Source of the DNA: Propionivibrio limicola
GTDB taxonomy: Bacteria > Pseudomonadota > Gammaproteobacteria > Burkholderiales > Rhodocyclaceae
Direction: 5' to 3'
Length of the DNA stretch: 64,000 nt
Assembly: GCF_009469695.1 (NCBI RefSeq)
Contig: NZ_SSSR01000011.1
Coordinates: forward strand, 1 to 64,000
The notes under the pieces were generated by a model. It was not told where the DNA came from, did not search any database, and worked only from the letters and a program-made list of their open reading frames with translations. Below, one piece after another: positions 46,693-55,046 of the stretch; positions within the stretch are counted from its first letter, which is position 1, and each line of letters starts with the position of its first letter. The position numbers and the translations under genes are program-made.

Positions 46693-47389
46693 GGTAACCG
46701 GACTTCGCGTCGCCTACGGCGGCATTCAGGCAGTGCGTGGCATCAATTTCCACGTCAATCAGGGCGAGATGGTGGCGCTGATCGGTGCCAACGGCGCCGG
46801 CAAGACCAGCACGCTGAAAGCACTCGCGCGCCTGCTCAACGCGGCGGGCGGCAGCGTGCGCTATTGCGGCAAGGAAATTCTGAACCTGCCGCCGCATCAG
46901 CTCGTCTCCGCAGGCATCGCGCTGGTGCCGGAAGGGCGTGGCGTCTTTCCGCGCATGAGCATCGTCGAGAACCTGCAGATGGGCGCCTACAGCCGCCGCG
47001 ACAACGACGGCATCGAAGCCGACAAGGAGCACGTCTTCTCGCTTTTTCCCCGCCTGAAGGAACGCGCCTTTCAGCTCGCCGGCACGCTCTCCGGCGGCGA
47101 ACAGCAGATGCTGGCCATCGGCCGCGCCCTGATGAGCCGGCCGAAACTGCTGCTGCTCGACGAACCGTCGATGGGCTTGGCCCCGTTGATGGTGCAGAAG
47201 ATTTTCGAGGTCATCTGCGCCGTCGCCAAGGAAGGCATGACAGTGCTGCTGATCGAGCAGAACGCCAAGCTGGCGCTCGAAGTCAGCCAACGCGGCTACG
47301 TCATGGAAAGCGGGGAAATCACGCTCACCGGCGAGTCTGGCGCACTGCTCGAAGACCCGAAAGTACGCGCCGCCTACCTCGGCGAGTGA
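46685..47389 (+). CDS. livF: Branched-chain amino acid ABC transporter ATP-binding protein LivF
   Basis: A 234-residue ATPase. Walker A GANGAGKTSTLKAL, VPEGRGVFPRMSIVENLQMG (LivF hallmark), signature TLSGGEQQMLAIGRAL and Walker B LLLLDEPSMGLAP are intact. I assign a TTG start at 46685: GGGAGG lies five bases upstream and the next residues LEVTGLRVAYGGIQAV match the usual LivF N-terminus. An in-frame ATG at 46661 within livG would add eight unconserved residues. Confidence 0.94.
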   Translation: MLEVTGLRVAYGGIQAVRGINFHVNQGEMVALIGANGAGKTSTLKALARLLNAAGGSVRYCGKEILNLPPHQLVSAGIALVPEGRGVFPRMSIVENLQMGAYSRRDNDGIEADKEHVFSLFPRLKERAFQLAGTLSGGEQQMLAIGRALMSRPKLLLLDEPSMGLAPLMVQKIFEVICAVAKEGMTVLLIEQNAKLALEVSQRGYVMESGEITLTGESGALLEDPKVRAAYLGE

Positions 47390-47397
47390 GGCGCACG

Positions 47398-47480
47398 TGG
47401 TCGCTCCTTTCGCGCAGCAAAGCGCTCCTACGATGCTGACAGCCACGGTAGGAGCCCGGCTCTGCCGGGCGATCTCTGCG
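47398..47480. repeat. REP-like GTAGGAGC palindromic repeat
   Basis: GCTCCTAC (47423-47430) and GTAGGAGC (47448-47455) are inverted, and CCCGGC TCT GCCGGG forms a second small hairpin. This resembles the GTAGGAGCSSRSYTYGCSSG-type extragenic palindromes of beta- and gammaproteobacteria. It lies between the convergent livF and histidine kinase genes. Confidence 0.7.
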
Positions 47481-47504
47481 TTAAAGCAGTTCAAACCGGA
47501 GGAT

Positions 47505-50087
47505 TCAGGGCAAATCGGCCACCGCTGAGGGAGCGTCGACCCCGCGTGCACGACGCCGGGCCGCCCGGTTCATCACCGCCAGCAGGCCGGACAGTTCGGC
47601 CGGTTTGAACAACACCGGCCAGTGCGCGTCTGATGCTTGCCGGATACGCTCCGGCGACGTTTCACCGGTGATCAGCACCGCGTCGATCGGATGACCGACC
47701 CGCTGTTTGATCGCCGCCAGAAGTTGCAGGCCGTTCATCCCCGGCATGCTGAAATCGGTCACGTAAAAGTCGGCCGCAGCAATGGCCGGTGATGCCAAGG
47801 CCTTCTCCGCATCCTGAAAAACGCTCACGTCAATGCCGAGCGATTGCAGCGAAAACTCGACCGACTTCGCCACCACGGGATCATCCTCGACCACCACGAC
47901 GCGCCAGCCAGCGAGCAGCGAAGCATCTTCGCCCGCCGCGCCTCCGGGCCACTGGCCATCCTCGGCCTCCGTATCGCCGAGATCATCCATGGAAATGTCT
48001 GACGCGTCGGCCAGCGGCAGCGACACCTCGAACACCGACCCTCGGCCCGGCCGCGAATGAAAGATCACGTCACCGCCCAAAAGGCGTGCCGTCCGGCGCG
48101 CGATCGCCAGGCCGATACCCAGCCCCTTGGTGCGGTCGCGCATCGGATTGCCGACCTGGAAGCACTCTTCGAACAGCTGATCGCCGTAACGCGGATCGAT
48201 GCCGACACCGGTATCCCAGACCTGGATCAACGCCCGTTCGCCGTGCCGGCGGACGCCGACCAGCACCCCGCCCTTCTCGGTGTATTTGAAGGCGTTGTCC
48301 ACCAGATTGCGCAGAACGCTCAGCAAGAGCGCCGAATCGGTCATCAACACCGGACTGGCAAAGGGATAGAACAGCTTGAAGCGCAACCGCCGCTCGCACG
48401 CCAGCGGCGAAAATTCGGCGTCGATGACCTTGAGCAGATCCTCGACCGACACCGGCTGCATCTGCGGCTTGACGAGCCCCGCCTCGAGTTTCGAGATGTC
48501 GAGCAACGAATACAGCAGTTCGCCGAGCAGGCGCACCGACATCGTCAGATAGCGAGCAATCGACTGCTGCTCTTCGTTCAGCGGCGTACGCCCGAGGGCA
48601 TCGCTGAACAGATTGATGGCCTGGATCGGCTGCCGGAGATCATGGCTGGCCGCGGCCAGAAAGCGGGTCTTGGCCAGGTTGGCGCTCTCGGCCTGCTGCT
48701 TGGCGACGAGCAATTCCGCCTCCGCCTGCTTGCGCTGGGTGATGTCGGTCAGCGCGGTGAAATAGCCGATCAGGGTGCCGTCCGGCGCCGTCTCCGTCTT
48801 GGCCTCGCCGAACACATGCACCGGCACGCCATCGGGCCGCACCAGACGGAATTCGCATGCCGCCACGTCGCCGGCCGCCAGAATTTGCCCCCACGTCGCG
48901 CGCAGGAGCGCCGAATCCTCGGGATCGACGACCTCGGACCAGGTGCGGCCGATGAGCGCTTCGCGACTCCGCCCGGTCAGCAGAAGATAGCGGTCATTGA
49001 CGTAGGTGTGACGCCCTTCCCGGTCGAAATGGGCAATCCCCACCGGCACCGCCTGCGCGAGCTTCGTATATTGCCGCTCGCTTTGCGCCAGATCCGTGAG
49101 GATGCCGGCCTCGCGCTGGCGCATGCGGCCCAGCCGGAACAGCAGCACGCCGACCAGGCCGGCAATCAACAGGATCGACACGCCCACCAGCCTGACTTGG
49201 GCGTACCAGCCCGCCAATATTTCATCGCGCCCAACGCCGACGGCAAAATAGAACGGATAGGTCCGCATCGTCTTGAGGCTCATGATGAGCGCCGGATGGA
49301 CGGCATCGACGTCATGCAGCAAGGTGACCTCGCCGCCCGGCGCTGGCAGGCGGCTGACGGCCGGATGATCAGGAGGCAACGGCTGATTGGTTCCCCCCGG
49401 CATTTCCGGCCAGCGCACGACGCGCGCATGGGTATCGGAGCGGACCAGCGAGATGACGCCCTGCTGGCCCAGGTTGACGGAACTGAACTGTTGCCGGTAA
49501 TGGTCAAGATCGATCGGGTTGATCACCACGCCGAGGAAGGTTCCATGGGCATCGCGCAAGGCTCTGGCGAGCACGAGAATGTCGCGCCCGGAAATACGGC
49601 TGGTCACCACCTCCGAAAATACGAGCCCCTGGGGATCGTCACGCAGACGCCTGAAATACTCGCGGTCGGCGACATTCATGCGGTGCGCCGGGACGGCGTC
49701 CGACGAGTAAAGCGCATCGCCCTCGACGTCGAAAACGTGAAAGCCATCGCTGCGTTCGACGTTGAACAAGCGACCATTGAGGCGATTGCTCATCTCCTGC
49801 TGGAACAGCGGCACATTCTCCTTGAGCAGCGCTTCCGGCGGAATTTCCAGCCCGAGCGCGATCAGATCGGCGTCGGTTCGGCGCAGCGTTGCCTCCAGCC
49901 GCGTTTCAAAAATCGCCGCCAGATTGCGCGTGCTGATTTCGGCCGTCCTGATCTGATCCTCATGGCTCAGCCAGAGCTGATAGCCGAGGAGCGCGAAGAG
50001 CAACAGGAGGACGATCGAAAGCAGCCAGCGCGGCAAACGGCTGCGCAACGCCCGCCCCTCATGGACGGGGTAAGTCCCTTCAGGCAT
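47505..50087 (-). CDS. Hybrid sensor histidine kinase with PDC sensor, PAS and receiver domain
   Basis: An 860-residue membrane kinase. Helices near residues 20-40 and 300-322 bracket a periplasmic double-PDC (dCache-like) sensor. A PAS domain (~340-460) is followed by HisKA with AASHDLRQPIQAINLFS (~482 His), an HATPase domain (NLVDNAFKYTEKGG, DTGVGID, GLGIGLAIARR) and a C-terminal receiver with the phospho-acceptor Asp in YVTDFSMPGMNG (~777). The DLRQP version of the H-box is typical of a class of hybrid kinases. No separate response regulator is adjacent, so its output partner is unknown. Confidence 0.93.
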   Translation of the reverse strand: MPEGTYPVHEGRALRSRLPRWLLSIVLLLLFALLGYQLWLSHEDQIRTAEISTRNLAAIFETRLEATLRRTDADLIALGLEIPPEALLKENVPLFQQEMSNRLNGRLFNVERSDGFHVFDVEGDALYSSDAVPAHRMNVADREYFRRLRDDPQGLVFSEVVTSRISGRDILVLARALRDAHGTFLGVVINPIDLDHYRQQFSSVNLGQQGVISLVRSDTHARVVRWPEMPGGTNQPLPPDHPAVSRLPAPGGEVTLLHDVDAVHPALIMSLKTMRTYPFYFAVGVGRDEILAGWYAQVRLVGVSILLIAGLVGVLLFRLGRMRQREAGILTDLAQSERQYTKLAQAVPVGIAHFDREGRHTYVNDRYLLLTGRSREALIGRTWSEVVDPEDSALLRATWGQILAAGDVAACEFRLVRPDGVPVHVFGEAKTETAPDGTLIGYFTALTDITQRKQAEAELLVAKQQAESANLAKTRFLAAASHDLRQPIQAINLFSDALGRTPLNEEQQSIARYLTMSVRLLGELLYSLLDISKLEAGLVKPQMQPVSVEDLLKVIDAEFSPLACERRLRFKLFYPFASPVLMTDSALLLSVLRNLVDNAFKYTEKGGVLVGVRRHGERALIQVWDTGVGIDPRYGDQLFEECFQVGNPMRDRTKGLGIGLAIARRTARLLGGDVIFHSRPGRGSVFEVSLPLADASDISMDDLGDTEAEDGQWPGGAAGEDASLLAGWRVVVVEDDPVVAKSVEFSLQSLGIDVSVFQDAEKALASPAIAAADFYVTDFSMPGMNGLQLLAAIKQRVGHPIDAVLITGETSPERIRQASDAHWPVLFKPAELSGLLAVMNRAARRRARGVDAPSAVADLP

Positions 50088-50135
50088 GGATTTGATCCTT
50101 TGAAAAAAAACCGGCCGGCAAGAAACGCCGGCCGT

Positions 50136-50558
50136 TCATCCAGCCAACGCCGCCGGCCATTGCCCGGCAAGTCGGCGCAGGTCATCATCGGCCTGCCATG
50201 CGCGCCGCTCGGCGTTCGAGCCGACGTACTGACGGCTCTCGTCGAGCCCCTGTTCGAGGAAGGTTTCGATCGTCCGCCGCAAATGCCCGATATGCGGCAG
50301 CATCGTCCCGAAAAACAGGACCAGATTGCGCCGCACGATGAGCAGGGTCGGGAAGTTTTCGATGTCGAGGTCGCCCATCAGGTCAGCGTGATCCTCGATA
50401 TCGAGCCAGCCGAAGCCAACCCCCGGAAACTGCTCGGCCAACGCATCGAACGCCGGCCGGTACTCACGACAGGTGCCGCACCAGTCGGCGCACAGGCACA
50501 GCACGACAAAACCTTCGGCGGCATCCGCCGCCCCTTGCGCACACGGCGATTCGGACAT
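50136..50558 (-). CDS. Thioredoxin-like protein with WCGTC motif
   Basis: A 140-residue cytoplasmic thioredoxin-fold protein. The redox motif is CADWCGTCREYRPAF, the cis-Pro region is DIENFPTLLIVR. No signal peptide is evident. The ATG at 50558 lies eight bases after the stop of the Old Yellow Enzyme gene, so the two are likely co-transcribed. Function as a reductant or a local thiol exchanger is inferred. Confidence 0.85.
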   Translation of the reverse strand: MSESPCAQGAADAAEGFVVLCLCADWCGTCREYRPAFDALAEQFPGVGFGWLDIEDHADLMGDLDIENFPTLLIVRRNLVLFFGTMLPHIGHLRRTIETFLEQGLDESRQYVGSNAERRAWQADDDLRRLAGQWPAALAG

Positions 50559-50566
50559 GGCCACCG

Positions 50567-51640
50567 TCACGCGCCCTCCCATGCCGGATAGTCGGTGTAG
50601 CCGGCGGCCCCTTCGCTGTAGAAGGTTTCGGGGCGCGGCGCATTGAGCGGTGCCCCAGCCTTGATGCGGGCCGGCAGATCGGGATTCGCCAGGAAGGCGA
50701 GGCCGAACGCCACGGCATCGACCTGTCCGGCGGCGATGGCCGCCTCGGCCTCCTGCGGCGAATAGCCCATGTTGCCAACCAGCACGCCGTCGTAGCGTTC
50801 GCGTACCGGCGTCAGCACATCGCCCTGCTGCTTCTGGAAAAAGTCGCCGCGCATCACGTGCAGGTACGCCAGGTCGAAATCGTTGAGCCGCTTGGCCAGC
50901 CACGAATAGAGCGCGACCGGATCGCTGTCGAACATGCTGTTGAAGCTGTTGAGCGGCGAGACGCGCACGCCGACACGGCCGCCACCCAGTTCGCCGCACA
51001 CCGCTTCGAGCACTTCGAGCAGCAGGCGGGCCCGGTTTTCGATCGGCCCGCCATAGGCGCCGCTGCGCTTGTTCGCCCCATCGCGCAGGAACTCGTCGAG
51101 CAGGTAACCGTTGGCCGCATGCACTTCGACGCCGTCGAACCCGGCTGCGCGCGCATTCGCGGCCGCCCGCCGGAAACCATCGACGATGCCCGGCAATTCG
51201 TCATCGCGCAGGGCGCGCGGCATCACATACGGCTGCTTGCCCTGCGGCGTATTGACTTCATCGCCGGAAATCGCGATGGCGCTCGGCGCGACCGGGCGCG
51301 CGCCCTCGTTGAGCAGCGGATGGCAAGCCCGTCCACCATGCCAGATTTGCAGGAAGATGCGCCCGCCCGCCGCGTGCACCGCGTCGGTGACGAGCCGCCA
51401 GCCGGCCACCTGCGCCTCGGAATGAATACCCGGCTCCTTCCAGAACGCGGAATGGCGCGGCATCGCCATCGTTGCCTCGGCAACGATCAGGCCGGCGCTG
51501 GCCCGTTGCGCGTAGTATTCGGCCATCAGGGCGTTGGGCAGATGATCTTCGCCGGCGCGGCAACGGGTGAGCGGCGCCATGAAAACCCGGTTCGGCACGG
51601 TCAACGCGCCCAGTGAGAGAGGAGTAAATAACGTGTTCAT
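50567..51640 (-). CDS. Old Yellow Enzyme family NADH:flavin oxidoreductase (alkene reductase)
   Basis: A 357-residue FMN-dependent ene-reductase of the NemA/XenA-B group. Blocks: LFTPLSLGALTVPNRVFMAP, LTRCRA, FLQIWHGGRACHP, DGVEVHAANGYLLDEFLRDG and RSGAYGGPIENRARLLLEV. Such enzymes reduce alpha,beta-unsaturated carbonyls, nitro compounds or maleimides. It precedes a thioredoxin-like gene. Confidence 0.93.
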   Translation of the reverse strand: MNTLFTPLSLGALTVPNRVFMAPLTRCRAGEDHLPNALMAEYYAQRASAGLIVAEATMAMPRHSAFWKEPGIHSEAQVAGWRLVTDAVHAAGGRIFLQIWHGGRACHPLLNEGARPVAPSAIAISGDEVNTPQGKQPYVMPRALRDDELPGIVDGFRRAAANARAAGFDGVEVHAANGYLLDEFLRDGANKRSGAYGGPIENRARLLLEVLEAVCGELGGGRVGVRVSPLNSFNSMFDSDPVALYSWLAKRLNDFDLAYLHVMRGDFFQKQQGDVLTPVRERYDGVLVGNMGYSPQEAEAAIAAGQVDAVAFGLAFLANPDLPARIKAGAPLNAPRPETFYSEGAAGYTDYPAWEGA

Positions 51641-51834
51641 GATGCGGGAACTCCTATGAACGTATAAGCATCATATTAGCGCAAACAGGTGTCGATTCCG
51701 GCACCGTGGTCATGCTCGATACCCGATCGGCGCGGCCCGTCCCTCATGCCCGAACGCAGTCACGTCAAAGCGAGGGGGAATCCGTCGCAGCAATCGGGTA
51801 TCATCGATTGGACCCGAACTGTTTTGGGGAGTCG

Positions 51835-52671
51835 ATGCCGATGCGATGCTCTTCCTTCCTTCTGGCGCTTGTGTCCAGCGCCGCGATCCTTCTCCCGGCG
51901 GTGGCGCGCGGCGCCGAGCCGAAAAGCAGCCCCGCCGGAGCCGCCAGCGCCACCCGCCTTGAACGCATCGCCGCCAGCCAGCGCCTGCGCGTCTGCATCT
52001 GGCCCGACTATTACGGCATCACTTATCGCAACCCGAAAACACTCATGCTGTCGGGCATCGACATCGACATGGCGCACGCCCTCGGCAAGGACCTCGGCGT
52101 CGCCGTCGAGTTCATCGACAGCTCGTTCGCCCGGCTGATCGACGACGTCACCGGGGAGCGCTGCGACATCGCCATGTTCGCCATCGGCATCACGCCGCAA
52201 CGCGCCGAGAAGCTGCGCTTCACCCGCCCGCATCTGGCCAGCGACATCTACGCCATCGTCGCGCGCAGCAATCGGCGCATCCAGCAATGGGGTGACATCG
52301 ACAAACCGGACAGCGTCGTCGCCGTGGCCAAGGGAACGCTGCACGAGCCGGTCATGCGCGAAAAACTGAAGGCGGCGCAGTTGCTGGTGGTGGACACGCC
52401 GTTCGCGCGCGAACAGGAGGTTCATTCGGGCCGCGCCGACGTGTTCATGACCGACTACCCATACAGCCAGCGTTTCCTCGCCAACGCCGACTGGGCCCGG
52501 CTGGTGGCACCGCCAACCACCTACCACATCACCCCTTACGCCTATGCCATGAAGCCGGGCGACGACGGCTGGTACGCCCGCGTCGAGCGCTTCGTCAGCG
52601 ACATCAAGCGCGACGGTCGCCTGCGCGAAGCTGCCCGGCGCCACAAACTCGAGACCATCCTCGCGCCATGA
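51835..52671 (+). CDS. Periplasmic amino-acid-type binding protein (SBP_bac_3), likely sensory partner
   Basis: A 278-residue exported protein. The signal peptide covers residues 1-25 (FLLALVSSAAILLPAVARGA). The bi-lobed domain begins LRVCIWPDYYGITYRNPKT and has SGIDIDMAHALGKDLGV, CDIAMFAIGITPQRAEKLRF and VFMTDYPYSQRFL. No ABC permease is nearby. The stop overlaps the start of a membrane diguanylate cyclase by four bases, which suggests it feeds a signal to that protein rather than serving transport. Confidence 0.88.
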   Translation: MPMRCSSFLLALVSSAAILLPAVARGAEPKSSPAGAASATRLERIAASQRLRVCIWPDYYGITYRNPKTLMLSGIDIDMAHALGKDLGVAVEFIDSSFARLIDDVTGERCDIAMFAIGITPQRAEKLRFTRPHLASDIYAIVARSNRRIQQWGDIDKPDSVVAVAKGTLHEPVMREKLKAAQLLVVDTPFAREQEVHSGRADVFMTDYPYSQRFLANADWARLVAPPTTYHITPYAYAMKPGDDGWYARVERFVSDIKRDGRLREAARRHKLETILAP

Positions 52672-54989
52672 CCGCCCCTGGCACCCGCCAACTGCAACGC
52701 ACCTACCTGGTAGCGCTGTTGCTGTTCGTCGGCGGCATGCTGGCGATCACGGCCTACACGGTCAAGACGCTGCGCGCCGAAGCGATCGCCAGCGGCTTCG
52801 AACGCTCGTCCGTCCACGCCCGCGGCTTCGAGGATCTACTGACGCAGAGCCTGCACGCCGCACACTACCTGACGGCCAGCGTCCTCGCGCACAAGACCGC
52901 CACCACCGACCCGGAAGCCCTGCAGGCAGCGCTCGACACGATCCTGCGCCGCACTCCTTTCCTGCGTTCGATCTCGCTGCTCGACGAGGATGGCCGCATT
53001 TTCATCAGCACGAATCCAGCCAATCTCGGCCTGACCCCGGCCACCGACACCTTCCTGCCGCTGGCCGCCAACAATCCCGACGTGCTCCGCATCGGCCCGC
53101 CGTGGACCGGCCGCGACTTCGCCAGCGGCGCCTCGACCAGCCACCGGGCACCGGCCAGCACCGACGCGCTGGGCTTCGTCCCCGTCGCCCAGCAACTGCA
53201 CGTCGGCGAACGCACACTGTTCCTGCTCCTCGCCTTCAATCCGGGCTATTTCGTCAATCAGTTCGCCGAACGCCTGGAGGACGAGCAAGGCCTCGTCGAT
53301 GTCCTGCGCTACGACGGCACGCTGCTGATGTCGTCAGGCCATGACCGCCCGCCGGGCAGCCGCGAGGAAGCAACGATCAGGCGCATCGACGAATCCGGCA
53401 GCGCCACCGGGCGCTTCAAGAACCTCGACACCGACAGCGGCCACCTGAGCGCCTTCCGTGTCTCGCGCCTCTACCCGTTCGTGGTCGTCACCCACATCGA
53501 CCGCAAGCATGCGCTGGGCCCGTGGCGCACGGCAACGCGGACGCTGCTGTCGATCGTCGCGCCCGCCCTGCTGGCGGTCATCCTGCTGGCCGCCCACTTC
53601 CTGCGCCGGCAACTCGCCCGAGCCGCCGAACGCACCGAGTTCGAGCGCCTGCAGCGGATCAACGCCACGCTCTTCGACGCCTGCGCCGAAGCGACGCTGA
53701 TCACCGGCAGCGACCTGCGCGTCATCTCGGTCAACCCGGCTTTCACCGGCGTCACCGGCTACCCGCCGGAAGAAATCATCGGCCGGCACTTGTTCGACTT
53801 TCTCGACGAAAAAGGCATTGCCACGTTCAAGAATGCGCCGCCACCGAACGAGAAAGAGCAAGCGCCCGCGCGGCTCGAAGTGCAGTTACGCGGCAAGAAC
53901 GGCGAACCGTTCTGGATGGAGATTCTCGCCACCCCGGAACCGCCGCAACGACGGGAACGTGCCGGCTACCGGCGCATCGCGCGCAACATCACTGCCCGCA
54001 AGCAGTCGGAAGAAAAAATCCGCCTCGCCGCCAGCGTTTTCACGCACGCGCGCGAGGGGATTTTCATTACCGACGAAGTCGGCACGATCATCGACGTCAA
54101 CGACGCGTTTTGCCAGATCAGCGGCTTTGCGCGCGAGGAAGCGATCGGCAACACACCGCGCCTGTTCCGCTCCGAACGCCACGGCAAGGCCTTCTACAGC
54201 ACGATGTGGCGGGAACTGAAGGAAAACGGATTCTGGCACGGCGAAATCTGGAACCGCCACAAGAGCGGCAAACTGCTGGCCGAAATTCTGACCATCAGCG
54301 CCGTGCGCGACGAACGCGGGCGGGCACGGCAGTTCGTCGCCCTGTTCACCGACATCACCCGGCTCAAGGAGCACGAGCACGAACTCGAACACATCGCCCA
54401 CTTCGATGCCCTGACCGGCCTGCCGAACCGCGTCCTGCTCGCCGACCGCCTGAATCAGGCGATGACGCAATCGCAACGGCACGGCACCAGTCTGGCCGTC
54501 GCCTTCCTCGACCTTGACGGCTTCAAGGCCGTGAACGACACGCACGGCCACGAAATCGGCGACCGCTTGCTGATCATCGTCGCCACGCGCATGAAGCTGA
54601 CCTTGCGCGAAGGCGACACCCTGGCCAGACTCGGCGGCGATGAATTCATCGCCGTGCTGCTTGATCTGGCCCACGTCGACGGCCAACTGCCGACCTTGAC
54701 CCGCCTGCTCGACGCCGCCTCGCAGCCGGTGCATGTCGGCGACCTCACGTTGCAGGTATCGGCCAGCCTCGGCGTCACCTTTTTCCCGCAGGCGAACGAA
54801 GTCGACGCCGATCAACTGGTTCGACAAGCCGATCAGGCGATGTATCAGGCCAAGCTGGCGGGCAAGAATCGTTATCGCGTGTTCAGAACCGACGACAAAG
54901 GTACCGGTTGCGCCAAGGACGCCGCGACGGAGGCGGCAACAGAAGGGGAGACGGAGCCAGCACCCCGCCCGCCAGCGCGGCCGACATAA
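52668..54989 (+). CDS. Membrane PDC-PAS-PAS-GGDEF diguanylate cyclase
   Basis: A 773-residue inner-membrane protein. Helices near residues 12-33 and 290-312 bracket a periplasmic PDC/dCache sensor. Two PAS domains (~330-450 and ~455-575) lead to a GGDEF domain with intact RLGGDEF (~656) and an RxxD inhibition site (REGD) five residues before it. No EAL domain follows, so it should synthesise cyclic di-GMP. The C-terminal ~35 residues are Ala/Thr/Pro-rich. It is translationally coupled to a periplasmic binding protein gene. Confidence 0.93.
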   Translation: MTAPGTRQLQRTYLVALLLFVGGMLAITAYTVKTLRAEAIASGFERSSVHARGFEDLLTQSLHAAHYLTASVLAHKTATTDPEALQAALDTILRRTPFLRSISLLDEDGRIFISTNPANLGLTPATDTFLPLAANNPDVLRIGPPWTGRDFASGASTSHRAPASTDALGFVPVAQQLHVGERTLFLLLAFNPGYFVNQFAERLEDEQGLVDVLRYDGTLLMSSGHDRPPGSREEATIRRIDESGSATGRFKNLDTDSGHLSAFRVSRLYPFVVVTHIDRKHALGPWRTATRTLLSIVAPALLAVILLAAHFLRRQLARAAERTEFERLQRINATLFDACAEATLITGSDLRVISVNPAFTGVTGYPPEEIIGRHLFDFLDEKGIATFKNAPPPNEKEQAPARLEVQLRGKNGEPFWMEILATPEPPQRRERAGYRRIARNITARKQSEEKIRLAASVFTHAREGIFITDEVGTIIDVNDAFCQISGFAREEAIGNTPRLFRSERHGKAFYSTMWRELKENGFWHGEIWNRHKSGKLLAEILTISAVRDERGRARQFVALFTDITRLKEHEHELEHIAHFDALTGLPNRVLLADRLNQAMTQSQRHGTSLAVAFLDLDGFKAVNDTHGHEIGDRLLIIVATRMKLTLREGDTLARLGGDEFIAVLLDLAHVDGQLPTLTRLLDAASQPVHVGDLTLQVSASLGVTFFPQANEVDADQLVRQADQAMYQAKLAGKNRYRVFRTDDKGTGCAKDAATEAATEGETEPAPRPPARPT

Positions 54990-54994
54990 AAAAG

Positions 54995-55024
54995 AAGCCG
55001 CCCTTCTTGCGAAGGACGGCTTTT
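54995..55024. terminator. Bidirectional intrinsic terminator between dgc and pta
   Basis: AAGCCGCCCTTC (54995-55006) and GAAGGACGGCTT (55011-55022) pair with one mismatch around a four-base loop. A T-run follows on the plus strand and an A-run precedes it, so it can stop both converging transcripts. Confidence 0.85.
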
Positions 55025-55046
55025 GGCTTCGGACGCTGCCGAGTGA

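Noticed and set aside
48057-50591. 844-codon frame antisense to the histidine kinase
   Set aside because: GC-rich codon bias opens antisense frames; it is low in hydrophobic patterning, has no domain and mirrors the kinase gene.
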